Origin: a gamma proteobacterium symbiont of Ctena orbiculata
Lineage (GTDB): Bacteria; Pseudomonadota; Gammaproteobacteria; Chromatiales; Chromatiaceae
Length of the DNA: 64,000 bases
Assembly (NCBI GenBank): GCA_003058495.1
Contig: QBVC01000025.1
Span: 99,813 to 163,812, forward strand
Direction: 5' to 3'
In this document: one piece after another, positions 12,284 to 21,000 of the stretch
Numbering within the stretch: position 1 is the stretch's first letter
How the letters are laid out: each line of letters opens with the position of its first letter
Made by a program: the position numbers and the translations under genes
Notes under the pieces: generated by a model
Told to the model about the DNA's origin: nothing
Seen by the model: only the letters and a program-made list of their open reading frames with translations
Database searches by the model: none

Positions 12284-12964
12284 ATGCAAGGGCTCAATCT
12301 GATTCAATTATTGGCTATTATGATGCTGCCTCTCATTTTCGCGATTACAGTGCATGAGGCAGCCCATGGTTGGATGGCCAAGCGCTTGGGTGACAACACC
12401 GCATATATGCTGGGAAGGGTGACTTTAAATCCGATTAAGCATATCGATCCTGTTGGAACCATTCTGGTGCCGCTAGGTGCTGTTATGTTGACAGGTTTTA
12501 TTTTCGGCTGGGCCAAGCCGGTACCAGTCAACTGGAGCAATCTTCATCAACCAAAACGTGACATGGGATTAGTCGCCTTGGCCGGGCCAGGGGCAAATTT
12601 ATTCATGGCGCTGATTTGGGCCATCCTCGTGTATGTCAGTGCGATGATTTTAGGGACCTTCACATGGCTTGCCTTACCCCTGTTGTATATGGGTATTTTC
12701 GGGGTTCTAATAAATACGGTACTGATGGTACTGAATCTTATGCCAATACCACCACTCGACGGGGGGCGTGTCGTTTATTCACTATTACCTCCTAAACAGG
12801 CCCATGCCTATTCAATGTTAGAGAGGTATGGTCTCATAATTGTCATACTGTTACTGGTGACAGGGATATTAGGATTCGTCCTTAAGCCCCTGATATGCCT
12901 AACTATAAAGTTACTGCCCGCCAGTAATATAGTCCTCGAAATGATGCCGTTTACCTGTGGCTAG
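12284..12964 (+). CDS. Site-2 protease family (M50) membrane metalloprotease
   Basis: 226 residues with about five or six membrane helices. The zinc motif HEAAHGW (HExxH, about residues 24-28) lies in the first helix. The second metal motif NLMPIPPLDGGRV supplies the Asp ligand, and the NPIKHIDP loop is typical of the short M50 subgroup. It has no PDZ domain, so it is not RseP itself. The substrate is unknown. The gene is visibly more AT-rich and uses codons such as tta, ata and gga more than its GC-rich neighbours yciO and trpS, a sign of different origin or relaxed expression. An 84-bp gap separates it from yciO; trpS follows 21 bp later. Confidence 0.88.
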   Translation: MQGLNLIQLLAIMMLPLIFAITVHEAAHGWMAKRLGDNTAYMLGRVTLNPIKHIDPVGTILVPLGAVMLTGFIFGWAKPVPVNWSNLHQPKRDMGLVALAGPGANLFMALIWAILVYVSAMILGTFTWLALPLLYMGIFGVLINTVLMVLNLMPIPPLDGGRVVYSLLPPKQAHAYSMLERYGLIIVILLLVTGILGFVLKPLICLTIKLLPASNIVLEMMPFTCG

Positions 12965-12985
12965 CAGATCCTCAAGGAGTTAATT

Positions 12986-14203
12986 TTGAATCAGTCGCCA
13001 AGCTCATCCCGCGTGCTCTCCGGCATGCGCCCCACGGGTCGCCTGCATCTTGGCCACTACCACGGTGTGCTGAAGAACTGGGTTGAGCTGCAGCACCGGC
13101 ACGAGTGTTTCTTCTTCGTCGCGGACTGGCACGCCCTGACCACCCACTACGACGACCCCGGCGTCATTCCCGAGAGCATCTGGGAGATGGTCGTCGACTG
13201 GCTCGCCGCGGGGGTGGACAACGAGGCCGCCACCCTGTTCATCCAGTCCCTGGTGCCCGAGCATGCCGAACTCCATCTGCTGCTGTCGATGATCACTCCC
13301 CTGGGATGGCTGGAGCGGGTCCCGAGCTACAAGGATCAGCAGGAGAAGCTGAAGGAGAAGGACCTGGCCACCTACGGCTTCCTCGGCTATCCGCTGCTGC
13401 AGTCGGCGGATATCCTGATCTACCGCGCCGCCCAGGTGCCGGTGGGGGAGGACCAGGTGGCCCATGTGGAGCTGACCCGGGAGGTGGCCCGCCGCTTCAA
13501 CCACATCTTCGGACGGGAGGCCGGGTTCGAGGAGCTGGCGGAACAGGCGCGCAAGAAGATGGGCAAGAAGGCGGCGAAGCAGTTCACCCAGCTGCAGCGG
13601 GCCTACCAGGAACAGGGCGATCCCGAGGCCCTGGAGAGCGGCCGCGGACTGCTGCAGGCGCAGCAGAACATCAATACCGAAGAGCGTGAACGCCTGCTGG
13701 GTTACCTGGAGGGCAGCGGGCGTATAATCCTCACCGAGCCCCAACCCTTGCTGACCAAGGCCTCCAAGATGCCCGGGCTCGACGGGCAGAAGATGTCCAA
13801 GTCCTATCAGAACACCATCTCGCTGCGCGAGAAACCCAAGGATGTGGAGGAGATGCTGAAGCGCATGCCCACCGATACCAATCGGGTCAGGCGCACCGAC
13901 CCCGGCGACCCCCAGCGCTGCCCGGTGTGGCAGTTTCATCTGGTCTATTCCGATGACGACACCAGGCGCTGGGTCGAGGAGGGGTGCCGCTCCGCCGGCA
14001 TCGGCTGTCTCGACTGCAAGGGACCGGTGATCGACGCGGTGCTCAACGAGCTGAAGCCGATGCAGATGCGGGCCGCCGAGTTCGAGGCCCAGCCCGACCT
14101 GGTGCGGCGCATCATCAAAGAGGGCTCCGAGCGCGCCCGCGAGGTGGCCCGCGAGACCATGCGGGAGGTTCGCCAGGCGATGTCCCTCGGGGGTTTCGAA
14201 TAG
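12986..14203 (+). CDS. trpS: Tryptophan--tRNA ligase
   Basis: 405 residues, longer than the roughly 330 of the compact form. Class I synthetase motifs are present: SGMRPTGRLHLGHYHGVL (HIGH-like HLGH) and GQKMSKSYQN (KMSKS). The extra length is a charged helical insert before KMSKS, with REAGFEELAEQARKKMGKKA, then a Gln-rich stretch and LLTKASKMPGLDGQK. This insert occurs in a longer proteobacterial TrpRS type. The start is TTG at 12986 behind a strong Shine-Dalgarno sequence (aaggagttaatt), giving MNQSPSSSRVLSGMRPTG. scpA begins 17 nt after the stop. Confidence 0.96.
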   Translation: MNQSPSSSRVLSGMRPTGRLHLGHYHGVLKNWVELQHRHECFFFVADWHALTTHYDDPGVIPESIWEMVVDWLAAGVDNEAATLFIQSLVPEHAELHLLLSMITPLGWLERVPSYKDQQEKLKEKDLATYGFLGYPLLQSADILIYRAAQVPVGEDQVAHVELTREVARRFNHIFGREAGFEELAEQARKKMGKKAAKQFTQLQRAYQEQGDPEALESGRGLLQAQQNINTEERERLLGYLEGSGRIILTEPQPLLTKASKMPGLDGQKMSKSYQNTISLREKPKDVEEMLKRMPTDTNRVRRTDPGDPQRCPVWQFHLVYSDDDTRRWVEEGCRSAGIGCLDCKGPVIDAVLNELKPMQMRAAEFEAQPDLVRRIIKEGSERAREVARETMREVRQAMSLGGFE

Positions 14204-14220
14204 TGACTAGAGAGAGAGTG

Positions 14221-15042
14221 ATGGCAGAAGAGGTCGAACAACATCCCCACTACCATCCCGAGCAGGAGGAGATGCCCTTCGCCATGGTCATGGGGGAGCC
14301 GCTGGCGACGCCCCCCACCGATCTCTACATCCCCCCCGATGCCCTGGAGGTCTTTCTCGATGCCTTCGAGGGGCCGCTGGACCTGCTGCTCTATCTCATC
14401 CGGCGGCAGAATCTCGATATTCTCGATATCCCCATCTCCGATATCACCGACCAGTATGTGCAATACATCGAGATGATGAAGGATCTGCGCCTGGAGCTGG
14501 CGGCGGAGTATCTGGTGATGGCGGCGATGCTGGCGGAGATCAAGTCCCGCATGCTGCTGCCCAGGCCGAGCGCCGAGGAGGAGGAGGGTGAGGATCCCAG
14601 GGCCGAGCTGATCAGGCGCCTCCAGGAGTACGAGCGCTACAAGCAGGCCGCGGAGGATCTGGACGGACTGGAACAGATGCACCGGGACACCTTTCAGGGG
14701 CACGCGGAGCTGGTGGAGCGGCACGTGGAGAAGCGGGAGCCCGAGGTGGAACTGCGCGAGATTCTGCTGGCGCTGCAGGATGTCCTGGTGCGCGCGGATA
14801 TGTTCTCCAGCCACCGGGTGGAGCGGGAGCCGCTCTCGGTGCGGGAACGGATGTCCCACGTCATGCACCTGGTAAACGGCAAGGACTTCATCCCGTTCGG
14901 GGAATTTTTTGATATCACCGAGGGTCGCCTCGGGGTGGTGGTGACCTTTCTCGCGATCCTCGAGCTGATGAAGGCCTCGCTGCTCGAACTGGTCCAGACG
15001 GAAGACTTCGCCCCCATACACGTGAAAGCGAAAGCAGCCTGA
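14221..15042 (+). CDS. scpA: Segregation and condensation protein A
   Basis: 273 residues from the ATG at 14221 (an in-frame GTG at 14203 overlaps the trpS stop and is less likely). An acidic, His-containing leader of about 35 residues precedes the kleisin N-terminal domain (LEVFLDAFEGPLDLLLYLI, then RRQNLDILDIPISDITDQY). A charged linker and a C-terminal winged helix (FFDITEGRLGVVVTFLAIL, LELMKASLLELVQ) follow. ScpA bridges the SMC heads and recruits ScpB. The gene is 1 nt upstream of the scpB start. Confidence 0.95.
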   Translation: MAEEVEQHPHYHPEQEEMPFAMVMGEPLATPPTDLYIPPDALEVFLDAFEGPLDLLLYLIRRQNLDILDIPISDITDQYVQYIEMMKDLRLELAAEYLVMAAMLAEIKSRMLLPRPSAEEEEGEDPRAELIRRLQEYERYKQAAEDLDGLEQMHRDTFQGHAELVERHVEKREPEVELREILLALQDVLVRADMFSSHRVEREPLSVRERMSHVMHLVNGKDFIPFGEFFDITEGRLGVVVTFLAILELMKASLLELVQTEDFAPIHVKAKAA

Positions 15043-15043
15043 A

Positions 15044-15874
15044 ATGACAGAAGCGGACAGATTAAAACAGATAGTCGAGGCGGCGTTGCTGGCCGCGGGC
15101 CGGCCCCTCAATCTCGATCAGCTGCAGCAGCTCTTCCCCGAGCAGGAAGAGCCGGAGAAGAAGCAGCTGCGAGAGGTGCTGGCCGAGTTGACCGCCGATT
15201 ACCAGGGCAGGGGGATCGAGGTCACCGAGGTCGGCAACGGTTTTCGCATCCAGGTACGGGCGGAGCTCTCGCCCTGGATCTCCAAGCTGTGGGCGGAGCG
15301 GCCGCCGAAATACTCCCGCGCCCTGCTGGAGACCCTGGCGCTGATCGCCTATCGGCAGCCGATAACCCGTGGCGAGATCGAGGATGTGCGCGGGGTGTCG
15401 GTGAGCACCAACATCATCAAGACCCTGACCGAGCGGGAGTGGGTTCGGGTGGTCGGCCATCGCGACGTGCCCGGCAAGCCGGCCCTCTATGCCACCACCA
15501 GGGAGTTCCTCGACTATTTCAACCTGAAGAGCCTCAATGACCTGCCGACCCTGGCCGAGATCCGGGATCTCGAATCGATCAATCGGGAGCTCGAACTTGT
15601 CGATCCCGACAAGCGGCAGGAGGGGGAGTCCGAAGTGATTCCAGAGGAGGTTCCGGAGACAACGGCTGGCGATGCCGCGGATCATGAGGAGGGTCTCGAA
15701 TCGGTCGGGGATGAGGACACGATCCCCCTCGTTGAACAGGGATCCGACGGGGACGAGACGGCAGATGGGCATGCCCCGGCAGACAGCGCAGAGAGCCTAT
15801 CCGAGGAGCAGCCGCTTGACCCGGATGCCGTGGATCAGGCCCCAGCCAAACCCGCGGCCCATGAGCCAGAGTAG
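15044..15874 (+). CDS. scpB: Segregation and condensation protein B
   Basis: 276 residues. Tandem winged-helix domains fill residues 1-180: [51 protein letters not shown] and [18 protein letters not shown]. The last 90 residues are an acidic, Glu/Asp-rich disordered tail, longer than in many homologues. ScpB dimers bind ScpA in the SMC complex. The ATG is one base after the scpA stop, and the 3' end overlaps rluB by 14 nt, pointing to one transcript trpS-scpA-scpB-rluB. Confidence 0.95.
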   Translation: MTEADRLKQIVEAALLAAGRPLNLDQLQQLFPEQEEPEKKQLREVLAELTADYQGRGIEVTEVGNGFRIQVRAELSPWISKLWAERPPKYSRALLETLALIAYRQPITRGEIEDVRGVSVSTNIIKTLTEREWVRVVGHRDVPGKPALYATTREFLDYFNLKSLNDLPTLAEIRDLESINRELELVDPDKRQEGESEVIPEEVPETTAGDAADHEEGLESVGDEDTIPLVEQGSDGDETADGHAPADSAESLSEEQPLDPDAVDQAPAKPAAHEPE

Positions 15875-16802
15875 CGGGCGGAGCGGCGAGCGCCTGCAAA
15901 AGGTGCTGGCCAACGCGGGCATGGGTTCGCGGCGCCAGATCGAGGGGTGGATTGCGGAGGGCCGGGTCGAGGTCAACGGCCTGGTCGCCGAGCTGGGACA
16001 GCGGATCGAGCCGAGCGATGTGATCTACGTGGATGGCAAGCGGATCGCGAAGCGCCTGCTCGAGGCACCCAACCGCGAGGTGATCGTCTACAACAAGCCG
16101 GAGGGCGAGCTGGTGACCCGCAAGGATCCGGAAGGCCGGCGCACCGTGTTCGAGCGCATGCCGAAGCTCAAGCACGGACGCTGGATCCCGGTGGGCCGCC
16201 TCGATCTCAACTCCTCCGGCCTGCTGCTGCTGACCACCGACGGCGAACTGGCCAATCAACTGATGCACCCCAGCCGCCAGGTTGAGCGCGAATATGCGGT
16301 CAGGGTGATGGGCGAAGTCACCGAGGAGCAGCTGAAGGCATTGACCCACGGGGTGGAGCTGGAGGATGGTCCCGCCCGGTTCGAGGAGATCGTAGAATCG
16401 GGGGGCGAGGGGATCAATCGCTGGTTCCACGTGGTGATCATGGAGGGCAGACAGCGGGAGGTGAGGCGGATGTGGGAGGCGGTGGGCGCCCGGGTCAGCC
16501 GGCTCAAACGGGTGCGTTACGGCAGTGTGTTTCTCGAAAGCGCGCTGAAGGTGGGGCGCTGGCGCTATCTCAGCGAGGGGGAGATCAACGAACTGCTCAC
16601 CACCATGGGTCACAACGTCATCAAGCCGGCCAGGCCTCGCGCCGGCGCCCCGCAGCGTCAACGCAAGGAGCGGAAAGGCGCCAAACCGGCCAAGTCCGCC
16701 GAGGGTGGGAAAGGCAGGAAAACGGCGCGGGGCAAGCGCGCCGGGAGCGATGAAAAGAGCCCGTGGAAAGGCCGGCGCAGCGGACCCGGCCGCTCGAGGT
16801 GA
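15861..16802 (+). CDS. rluB: 23S rRNA pseudouridine synthase RluB
   Basis: 313 residues from the ATG at 15861 ([20 protein letters not shown]); the open frame extends upstream into scpB but is not family-like there. An S4 RNA-binding domain (about 10-55, [20 protein letters not shown]) precedes the pseudouridine synthase domain. Its catalytic motif is [18 protein letters not shown] with the active Asp, followed by [12 protein letters not shown]. coli RluB makes pseudouridine 2605 in 23S rRNA; RluB rather than RluE/F is favoured by the S4 domain and the scpB neighbour. A Lys/Arg/Gly-rich C-terminal tail of about 60 residues probably binds RNA non-specifically. Confidence 0.93.
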   Translation: MSQSSGRSGERLQKVLANAGMGSRRQIEGWIAEGRVEVNGLVAELGQRIEPSDVIYVDGKRIAKRLLEAPNREVIVYNKPEGELVTRKDPEGRRTVFERMPKLKHGRWIPVGRLDLNSSGLLLLTTDGELANQLMHPSRQVEREYAVRVMGEVTEEQLKALTHGVELEDGPARFEEIVESGGEGINRWFHVVIMEGRQREVRRMWEAVGARVSRLKRVRYGSVFLESALKVGRWRYLSEGEINELLTTMGHNVIKPARPRAGAPQRQRKERKGAKPAKSAEGGKGRKTARGKRAGSDEKSPWKGRRSGPGRSR

Positions 16803-17455
16803 AGTTCGGCGCCGACGCCCTGATGCTGATCTACGACCGGCTCCTGGAGCGCTACGGCGCCCAGCACTGGTGGCCGGCGGAGACCCCCTTCGAGGTGATG
16901 GTGGGTGCCGTTCTGACCCAGAACACGGCCTGGTCGAACGTGGAGAAGGCGATCGCCAATCTCAAGGCGATGGATGGGGGGCTCGGGCTCGAATCCCTGC
17001 TCGCCGTTCCCGAGGAGAGACTGGCGGCGGCCATTCGTCCGGCAGGCTATTTCAACATCAAGGCGCAACGGCTGCTCAGCCTCTGCCGCTTTCTGCACCG
17101 GCACCAGGGCTTGGAACGGCTGGAGACGGAGCGACTGCGCGCGGCCCTGCTCTCGGTTCACGGTGTGGGTCCGGAGACCGCGGACGACATCCTGCTCTAC
17201 GCCTTCGACCGGCCGGTGTTCGTAATCGACGCCTATACCCGCCGGCTGTTCAGCCGCCTGGGACTGGTCGACGGCAAGCGCGGCTATGAGTCTTTTCGCG
17301 GGGGATTTGAAGCGGCGCTCGAGAGCGACAGTGCACTCTTCAACGAGTACCATGCCCTGATCGTGGTCCATGCCAAGGCGCACTGCAGGACGAGGCCGGT
17401 TTGCGGGGAGTGCCCGCTGCGGGATCGCTGCCCCTATCCTGGCTCAGCTCAGTAG
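16799..17455 (+). CDS. Endonuclease III-like DNA glycosylase (HhH-GPD, [4Fe-4S])
   Basis: About 218 residues from GTG 16799, whose GTGA overlaps the rluB stop; another in-frame GTG at 16763 is possible. The HhH-GPD fold is clear: [20 protein letters not shown], the hairpin [20 protein letters not shown] and catalytic Asp in [17 protein letters not shown]. Four cysteines (C-x5-C-x2-C-x5-[17 protein letters not shown]) suggest an iron-sulfur cluster. In E. coli Nth the hairpin is GVGRKTA and its Lys acts in AP lyase chemistry. Here that residue is Glu (GVGPETA), so a monofunctional glycosylase of the MagIII-like type is more likely. The 3' end overlaps the convergent diguanylate cyclase by 12 nt. 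Confidence 0.85.
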   Translation: MKFGADALMLIYDRLLERYGAQHWWPAETPFEVMVGAVLTQNTAWSNVEKAIANLKAMDGGLGLESLLAVPEERLAAAIRPAGYFNIKAQRLLSLCRFLHRHQGLERLETERLRAALLSVHGVGPETADDILLYAFDRPVFVIDAYTRRLFSRLGLVDGKRGYESFRGGFEAALESDSALFNEYHALIVVHAKAHCRTRPVCGECPLRDRCPYPGSAQ

Positions 17456-18379
17456 CGGGATCTCGGCGGTGACGACCTGGTTGCGTCCGTTTTTCTTGGC
17501 CTGGTAGAGCGCGGCGTCCGCGCGTTCGAAGAGGCTCTGCGGCGTGTCCTGCTCAACCATCGCGGCGACACCGCCGCTGAGGGTGATGCGGACATCCTTG
17601 AGCGACTTGATGCGCAGCCTTTCCACATTGCGGCGGATCCGCTTTGCCAACAGATTGGCGCCTTCGATGTTGGTATCGTTCAGGACGACGACGAACTCTT
17701 CGCCGCCGTAGCGGTAGAGGGCGTCGCTGCTGCGAATGGTCCGCTCCACGGTGGCGGCGATCTCATTCAGCACCATGTCACCCACTGCATGGCCGTACTG
17801 GTCGTTGATCCGTTTGAAAAAATCGATGTCCAGTACCAGCAGCGACAGGTCGCTCTGTTTGCGACGGTTGAACTCCATATCGCGACCGAAGTTGGCGTCG
17901 AAGGCGCTGCGGTTCTTCACTCCGGTCAACGAGTCGATAAAGGCGCTCTCGATGGCTGCCCGATAGAGCAGGGCATTGCGCAGGGGATAGAGCAGGGCGG
18001 AGAGAAGATTCTCGATCTGCTGGATCTCGATCCTCTTGTATCGCCTTTTGCGGCTCACTGAGATCGTGCCGAGTGCGCTGTCCATTACGGTCAGATCGTA
18101 TTCCAGCCTGTTCCTGCCCGGATTTTCACCGTGCTGGATGGCAACAGCGCCATCCTTGGAGCGATAGTTGAGGGTATCGGTTTGAAATTGTCTCTGGACG
18201 AGATCGGCAAAGAGTTCGATCACACTGTCCACCTCGAGGGTGGTCTGCAGTTTTCCACTCAGCTCCAATACCAGACCCAGGGTGCTGTCCATCACCGCTG
18301 ACTGGTGTGACATCCGCCCGGAAGGGGAGGCCGGTTTTTGTGGTGTGCTGTAGATGCCGCTCATGGTAAAAAAGCTCAT
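17444..18379 (-). CDS. Diguanylate cyclase (GGEEF), soluble
   Basis: 311 residues without membrane helices. The N-terminal half (about 30-145) is a small sensor-like region (LGLVLELSGKLQTTLEVDS ... LGTISVSRKRRY) resembling a GAF-type fold. The C-terminal GGDEF domain starts with DSLTGVKNRSAFD, has LLVLDIDFFKRINDQYGH, and carries GGEEF as active site. An RSSD sits five residues before it, matching the inhibitory RxxD I-site, so product inhibition by c-di-GMP is expected. It probably makes c-di-GMP in response to a cytoplasmic signal. It converges on, and overlaps by 12 nt, the glycosylase gene. Confidence 0.9.
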   Translation of the reverse strand: MSFFTMSGIYSTPQKPASPSGRMSHQSAVMDSTLGLVLELSGKLQTTLEVDSVIELFADLVQRQFQTDTLNYRSKDGAVAIQHGENPGRNRLEYDLTVMDSALGTISVSRKRRYKRIEIQQIENLLSALLYPLRNALLYRAAIESAFIDSLTGVKNRSAFDANFGRDMEFNRRKQSDLSLLVLDIDFFKRINDQYGHAVGDMVLNEIAATVERTIRSSDALYRYGGEEFVVVLNDTNIEGANLLAKRIRRNVERLRIKSLKDVRITLSGGVAAMVEQDTPQSLFERADAALYQAKKNGRNQVVTAEIPLLS

Positions 18380-18590
18380 TCAAGGCTAATCTCAACTTTA
18401 CTGATGCTAAAGGCGTGCCAATTCATAAAATATCAATAAAAACAATTGGATAAGTAATGAAAATTACACCGGTGCCAAAAATACGTCATCCATTCCAGGG
18501 TCGTTTACCCCGGTCAGGGACTATAATTCGACAAAAATCTGTCGAAATCCTGAATCCTGTCCACCCGGGTGCAAGCAAGAGAAACAAGAG

Positions 18591-19631
18591 ATGCTGAAGC
18601 GGATCGCACTATCGATTACATTGCTCTTCGGCGCGTCGCAACTACAGGCCGCCGGGGAGGAGAAGGGACTGGATCAGGGTATGGTCAATCCGGGCTTCCA
18701 TGAAAAACCGGCCTGGTTCAAAAACTCCTTTCTCGATCTTCAGGAGGATCTGCAGGAGGCGGCGGACGAGGGCAAGCGCCTGGTCCTCTATTTTCACCAG
18801 GACGGCTGTCCCTATTGCGCCAAACTGCTGAATGAGAACTTCTCCATCAAGGCGATCGTGGACAGGACGAAACAGGACTTCCAGCTGATCGCGATCAACA
18901 TCTGGGGGGACAGGGAGGTCACCGGGCTGCGGGGTGAGAGCACCACCGAAAAGGCCTTCGCGGCATCGATGAAGGTGATGTACACCCCCACGCTGCTCTT
19001 TCTCAACGAGCAGGGGCAGCGGGTGCTGCGGATCAACGGCTACTACGCACCCCATCGCTTCCTGGCGGCCCTCGACTATGTGGCGGACGGCGAGGAGCGC
19101 AGGCTCTCCTTCCGTGACTATCTCGCGCGCCGGCAGCCGGTGGCCTCGAGCGGCAAGCTGCACCGCCAGGCGGACTATCTGCAGCCGCCGCTGGATCTGC
19201 GTCGCACCGGGCAGGGCGGCGCAAAACCGCTGCTGGTCCTGATGGAGATGAAGCAGTGTCCGCCCTGCGATGAGCTGCACCGGGAGATCCTGCCGCAGCC
19301 CGCGCTGCAGCAGGCCCTGGATGGATTCGATGTGGCGTTGGTGGATATCTGGTCAGGGGAGGAGTTGATCACGCCGAACGGTGAACGGATGAAGGCGACC
19401 GACTGGGCCGGGCGCCTGGGTATTCAATACGCCCCGAGCATGCTCTTCTTCGACAGCGGGGGCCGCGAGGTCTTCCGCTCCGAGGCCTACCTGCGAACCT
19501 TCCACACCCACGCCGTGATGGACTACGTCCTCTCCGGAAGCTACCGCGAGCAACCCAACTTCCAGCGTTTCGTCCAGGCCAGGGCGGAAGAGCTGCGCGC
19601 CCGCGGCGAAACGGTCGACCTGATGAAATAG
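18591..19631 (+). CDS. Periplasmic protein with two thioredoxin-fold domains
   Basis: 346 residues. A signal peptide (MLKRIALSITLLFGASQLQAAG) is followed by two thioredoxin-like domains. The first (about 45-160) has active site DGCPYCAKL and the second (about 200-330) has MKQCPPCDEL. Both carry the cis-Pro region (YTPTLLFLNEQG and YAPSMLFFDSGG). Tandem CxxC domains of the SoxW/thioredoxin_7 kind reduce or isomerise envelope disulfides, often in sulfur oxidisers or cytochrome assembly; the specific partner cannot be read here. The ATG has a Shine-Dalgarno sequence (acaagag). A tRNA gene follows. Confidence 0.85.
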   Translation: MLKRIALSITLLFGASQLQAAGEEKGLDQGMVNPGFHEKPAWFKNSFLDLQEDLQEAADEGKRLVLYFHQDGCPYCAKLLNENFSIKAIVDRTKQDFQLIAINIWGDREVTGLRGESTTEKAFAASMKVMYTPTLLFLNEQGQRVLRINGYYAPHRFLAALDYVADGEERRLSFRDYLARRQPVASSGKLHRQADYLQPPLDLRRTGQGGAKPLLVLMEMKQCPPCDELHREILPQPALQQALDGFDVALVDIWSGEELITPNGERMKATDWAGRLGIQYAPSMLFFDSGGREVFRSEAYLRTFHTHAVMDYVLSGSYREQPNFQRFVQARAEELRARGETVDLMK

Positions 19632-19670
19632 CCCCGCCGGGAAAATCCGCGCTATTGATACAAGATGGGG

Positions 19671-19699
19671 TTCACTCGGGGATGATTCTAGGGTAGTAT
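19671..19699 (+). promoter_or_regulatory. Probable sigma-70 promoter of tRNA-Lys
   Basis: TTCACT (19671-19676) and TAGTAT (19694-19699) are separated by 17 bp and followed by a GC-rich discriminator (TGCGCG), as usual for stringently controlled tRNA promoters. The mature tRNA begins 17 nt further on. Confidence 0.5.
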
Positions 19700-19716
19700 T
19701 GCGCGTTCGAATTTTC

Positions 19717-19792
19717 GGGTCGTTAGCTCAGTCGGTAGAGCATCTGACTTTTAATCAGGTGGTCATAGGTTCGATTCCTATACGACCCACCA
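19717..19792 (+). tRNA. tRNA-Lys (anticodon UUU)
   Basis: 76 nt with encoded CCA. The acceptor stem GGGTCGT pairs with ACGACCC. The D-arm has GCTCAGTCGGTAGAGC. The anticodon loop is CTTTTAA between TCTGA and TCAGG, giving anticodon TTT. The T-arm contains GGTTCGATTCC. It is closely similar to the E. coli lysine tRNA. It sits in the gap after the thioredoxin gene and is followed by a hairpin terminator. Confidence 0.97.
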
Positions 19793-19800
19793 TATAGAGC

Positions 19801-19833
19801 AAAGGCTTAGCGGGGTTCTGCTGGGCCTTTTTT
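19801..19833 (+). terminator. Rho-independent terminator after tRNA-Lys
   Basis: AAAGGC at 19801 pairs with GCCTTT near 19825-19830, with an imperfect inner stem. The 3' arm runs into a T-stretch (CCTTTTTTATTT), starting 9 nt after the tRNA CCA. Confidence 0.65.
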
Positions 19834-19988
19834 ATTTGCTGGTAAACCAGCAAGGTCTCATGGATTCGTGAGCGCCGAAAAGGCTTGAACAATAGTGAGG
19901 ATCTATCTCGATCTGTCTATCCGGTCCCGGTCCTTTGATTGTAATGGACCTTCGTACTACTTTGGATATGCATCAAATTAAACTGATT

Positions 19989-20010
19989 AAAAAAGGGGCC
20001 GAAGCCCCTC
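19989..20010 (-). terminator. Rho-independent terminator of the first PEP-CTERM gene
   Basis: On the minus strand AGGGGC-TTCG-GCCCCT (stem of 6 bp with the very stable TTCG loop, plus bases 19994-20009) is followed by a T6 run. It starts 3 nt after the PEP-CTERM stop codon, a textbook intrinsic terminator. Confidence 0.85.
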
Positions 20011-20012
20011 TC

Positions 20013-20630
20013 TTATGCCTTGTTCTTTCGGCGATTAAAGCCAAGCAACCCTAACAGGCCGGTACCGAACAACCAGACGGCGGCCGGGACCGGGACGGGT
20101 GAAGGTGAGATCTTGGCAGCTGAATCTATACTGACTTGTCTGAATCCTGTATTGATACCGTAGATGTCGAAATTGCCTCGGCTATTGTTCAACGAGAAAT
20201 GAGAGGAATCCAGACCTTGGAATGATTGGACTGAGGCGCTTGCACCGGTGTAAAAAGTGTAGTTGTAAGTAAAGCCCCAGTTTGTATTGGCATGGTCGTT
20301 CACAGTATCTCCGTCAAGGAGCCTGGTGAATATGTCGCCAAAACTGAAGGTGGCGTTGGAGAAGTATTGATGACCGCTGGTCCCATCGAAGGGGGTTCCA
20401 TTCAATGTCTCGACGACGCTGCCGTCAGAATCCAAATACTTGTTCGCGGTATACAGCGCGTTATCGTAAGTGACCGACCATGTGAGCCGCTCGCCATTGG
20501 TAAACGAATCGACGTTGGAGGATGTGTAGCTAACATACCCGGCCCAGTTCTCGGTAACCATTGCGGCATATGAGTTTGCAGAAATGCCCATCATGGCCAC
20601 AAGAAAAAACCTAACTAACTTTATCATCAT
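20013..20630 (-). CDS. PEP-CTERM sorting domain protein
   Basis: 205 residues. An N-terminal signal peptide (KLVRFFLVAMMGISANSYA) precedes a Ser/Thr/Asn-rich beta-type mature region without known enzyme motifs. The C-terminal sorting signal is SPVPVPAAVWLFGTGLLGLL followed by NRRKNKA: the VPxPAAxWLFGxGLLGL variant, one helix, then a basic tail. Such proteins are recognised by an exosortase and are associated with exopolysaccharide and biofilm matrix. No exosortase is in this window. A terminator lies just after the stop, and a possible sigma-54 promoter lies about 55-68 bp upstream of the start, so it is probably monocistronic. Confidence 0.88.
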   Translation of the reverse strand: MMIKLVRFFLVAMMGISANSYAAMVTENWAGYVSYTSSNVDSFTNGERLTWSVTYDNALYTANKYLDSDGSVVETLNGTPFDGTSGHQYFSNATFSFGDIFTRLLDGDTVNDHANTNWGFTYNYTFYTGASASVQSFQGLDSSHFSLNNSRGNFDIYGINTGFRQVSIDSAAKISPSPVPVPAAVWLFGTGLLGLLGFNRRKNKA

Positions 20631-21000
20631 CTCCAGCTCCTAACCTTTGATCGCCCTACATGGGACCTTATTGACGATATGTAAGCACAAACTATGCCTG
20701 CCCTTTAAAAACAATGAGTTAAATATGATTGTTTTATGAAATGTAAGTTAATCCGACGTTTTATGACTTTCCTTCTCGACAGCTTGATCGGTTCGCGAAG
20801 TTCGCTTGATCGCAAACAGAATTGACACATGAAAAGGGACGTAGCCCCGGGCATACGGTTGAGGAAACAGTTGGCTTTCCATAACCAGGTAACACCCATG
20901 CCATGGGAAAGAAAGCGAGAAAATAAAACTGACCGACAAAAATCACGCTTCACGGGTAGTACTTTCATTACTCTACAAGCGACTTCGTGTTCGGGAATGT
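20631..21000. other. Gene-free stretch between the two PEP-CTERM genes
   Basis: 370 bp that hold the upstream region of the first PEP-CTERM gene. Short open frames exist on both strands (for example 20829-21023 plus, 20705-20968 minus). They lack ribosome sites and recognisable proteins, and I regard them as chance frames. Confidence 0.5.
20685..20698 (-). promoter_or_regulatory. Possible sigma-54 (RpoN) promoter
   Basis: On the minus strand GGCAT ... TGC places GG (-24) and GC (-12) exactly 10 bp apart (plus bases 20698-97 and 20686-85), reading AGGCATAGTTTGTGCTT. The transcript would begin about 43 nt before the PEP-CTERM start. Several PEP-CTERM genes elsewhere are RpoN/PrsR dependent. 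The match is partial (T of TGG is A; TTGC is GTGC). Confidence 0.35.

Noticed and set aside
13004..13939. 311-codon antisense frame over trpS
   Set aside because: A shadow of a highly biased plus-strand gene with clear synthetase motifs.
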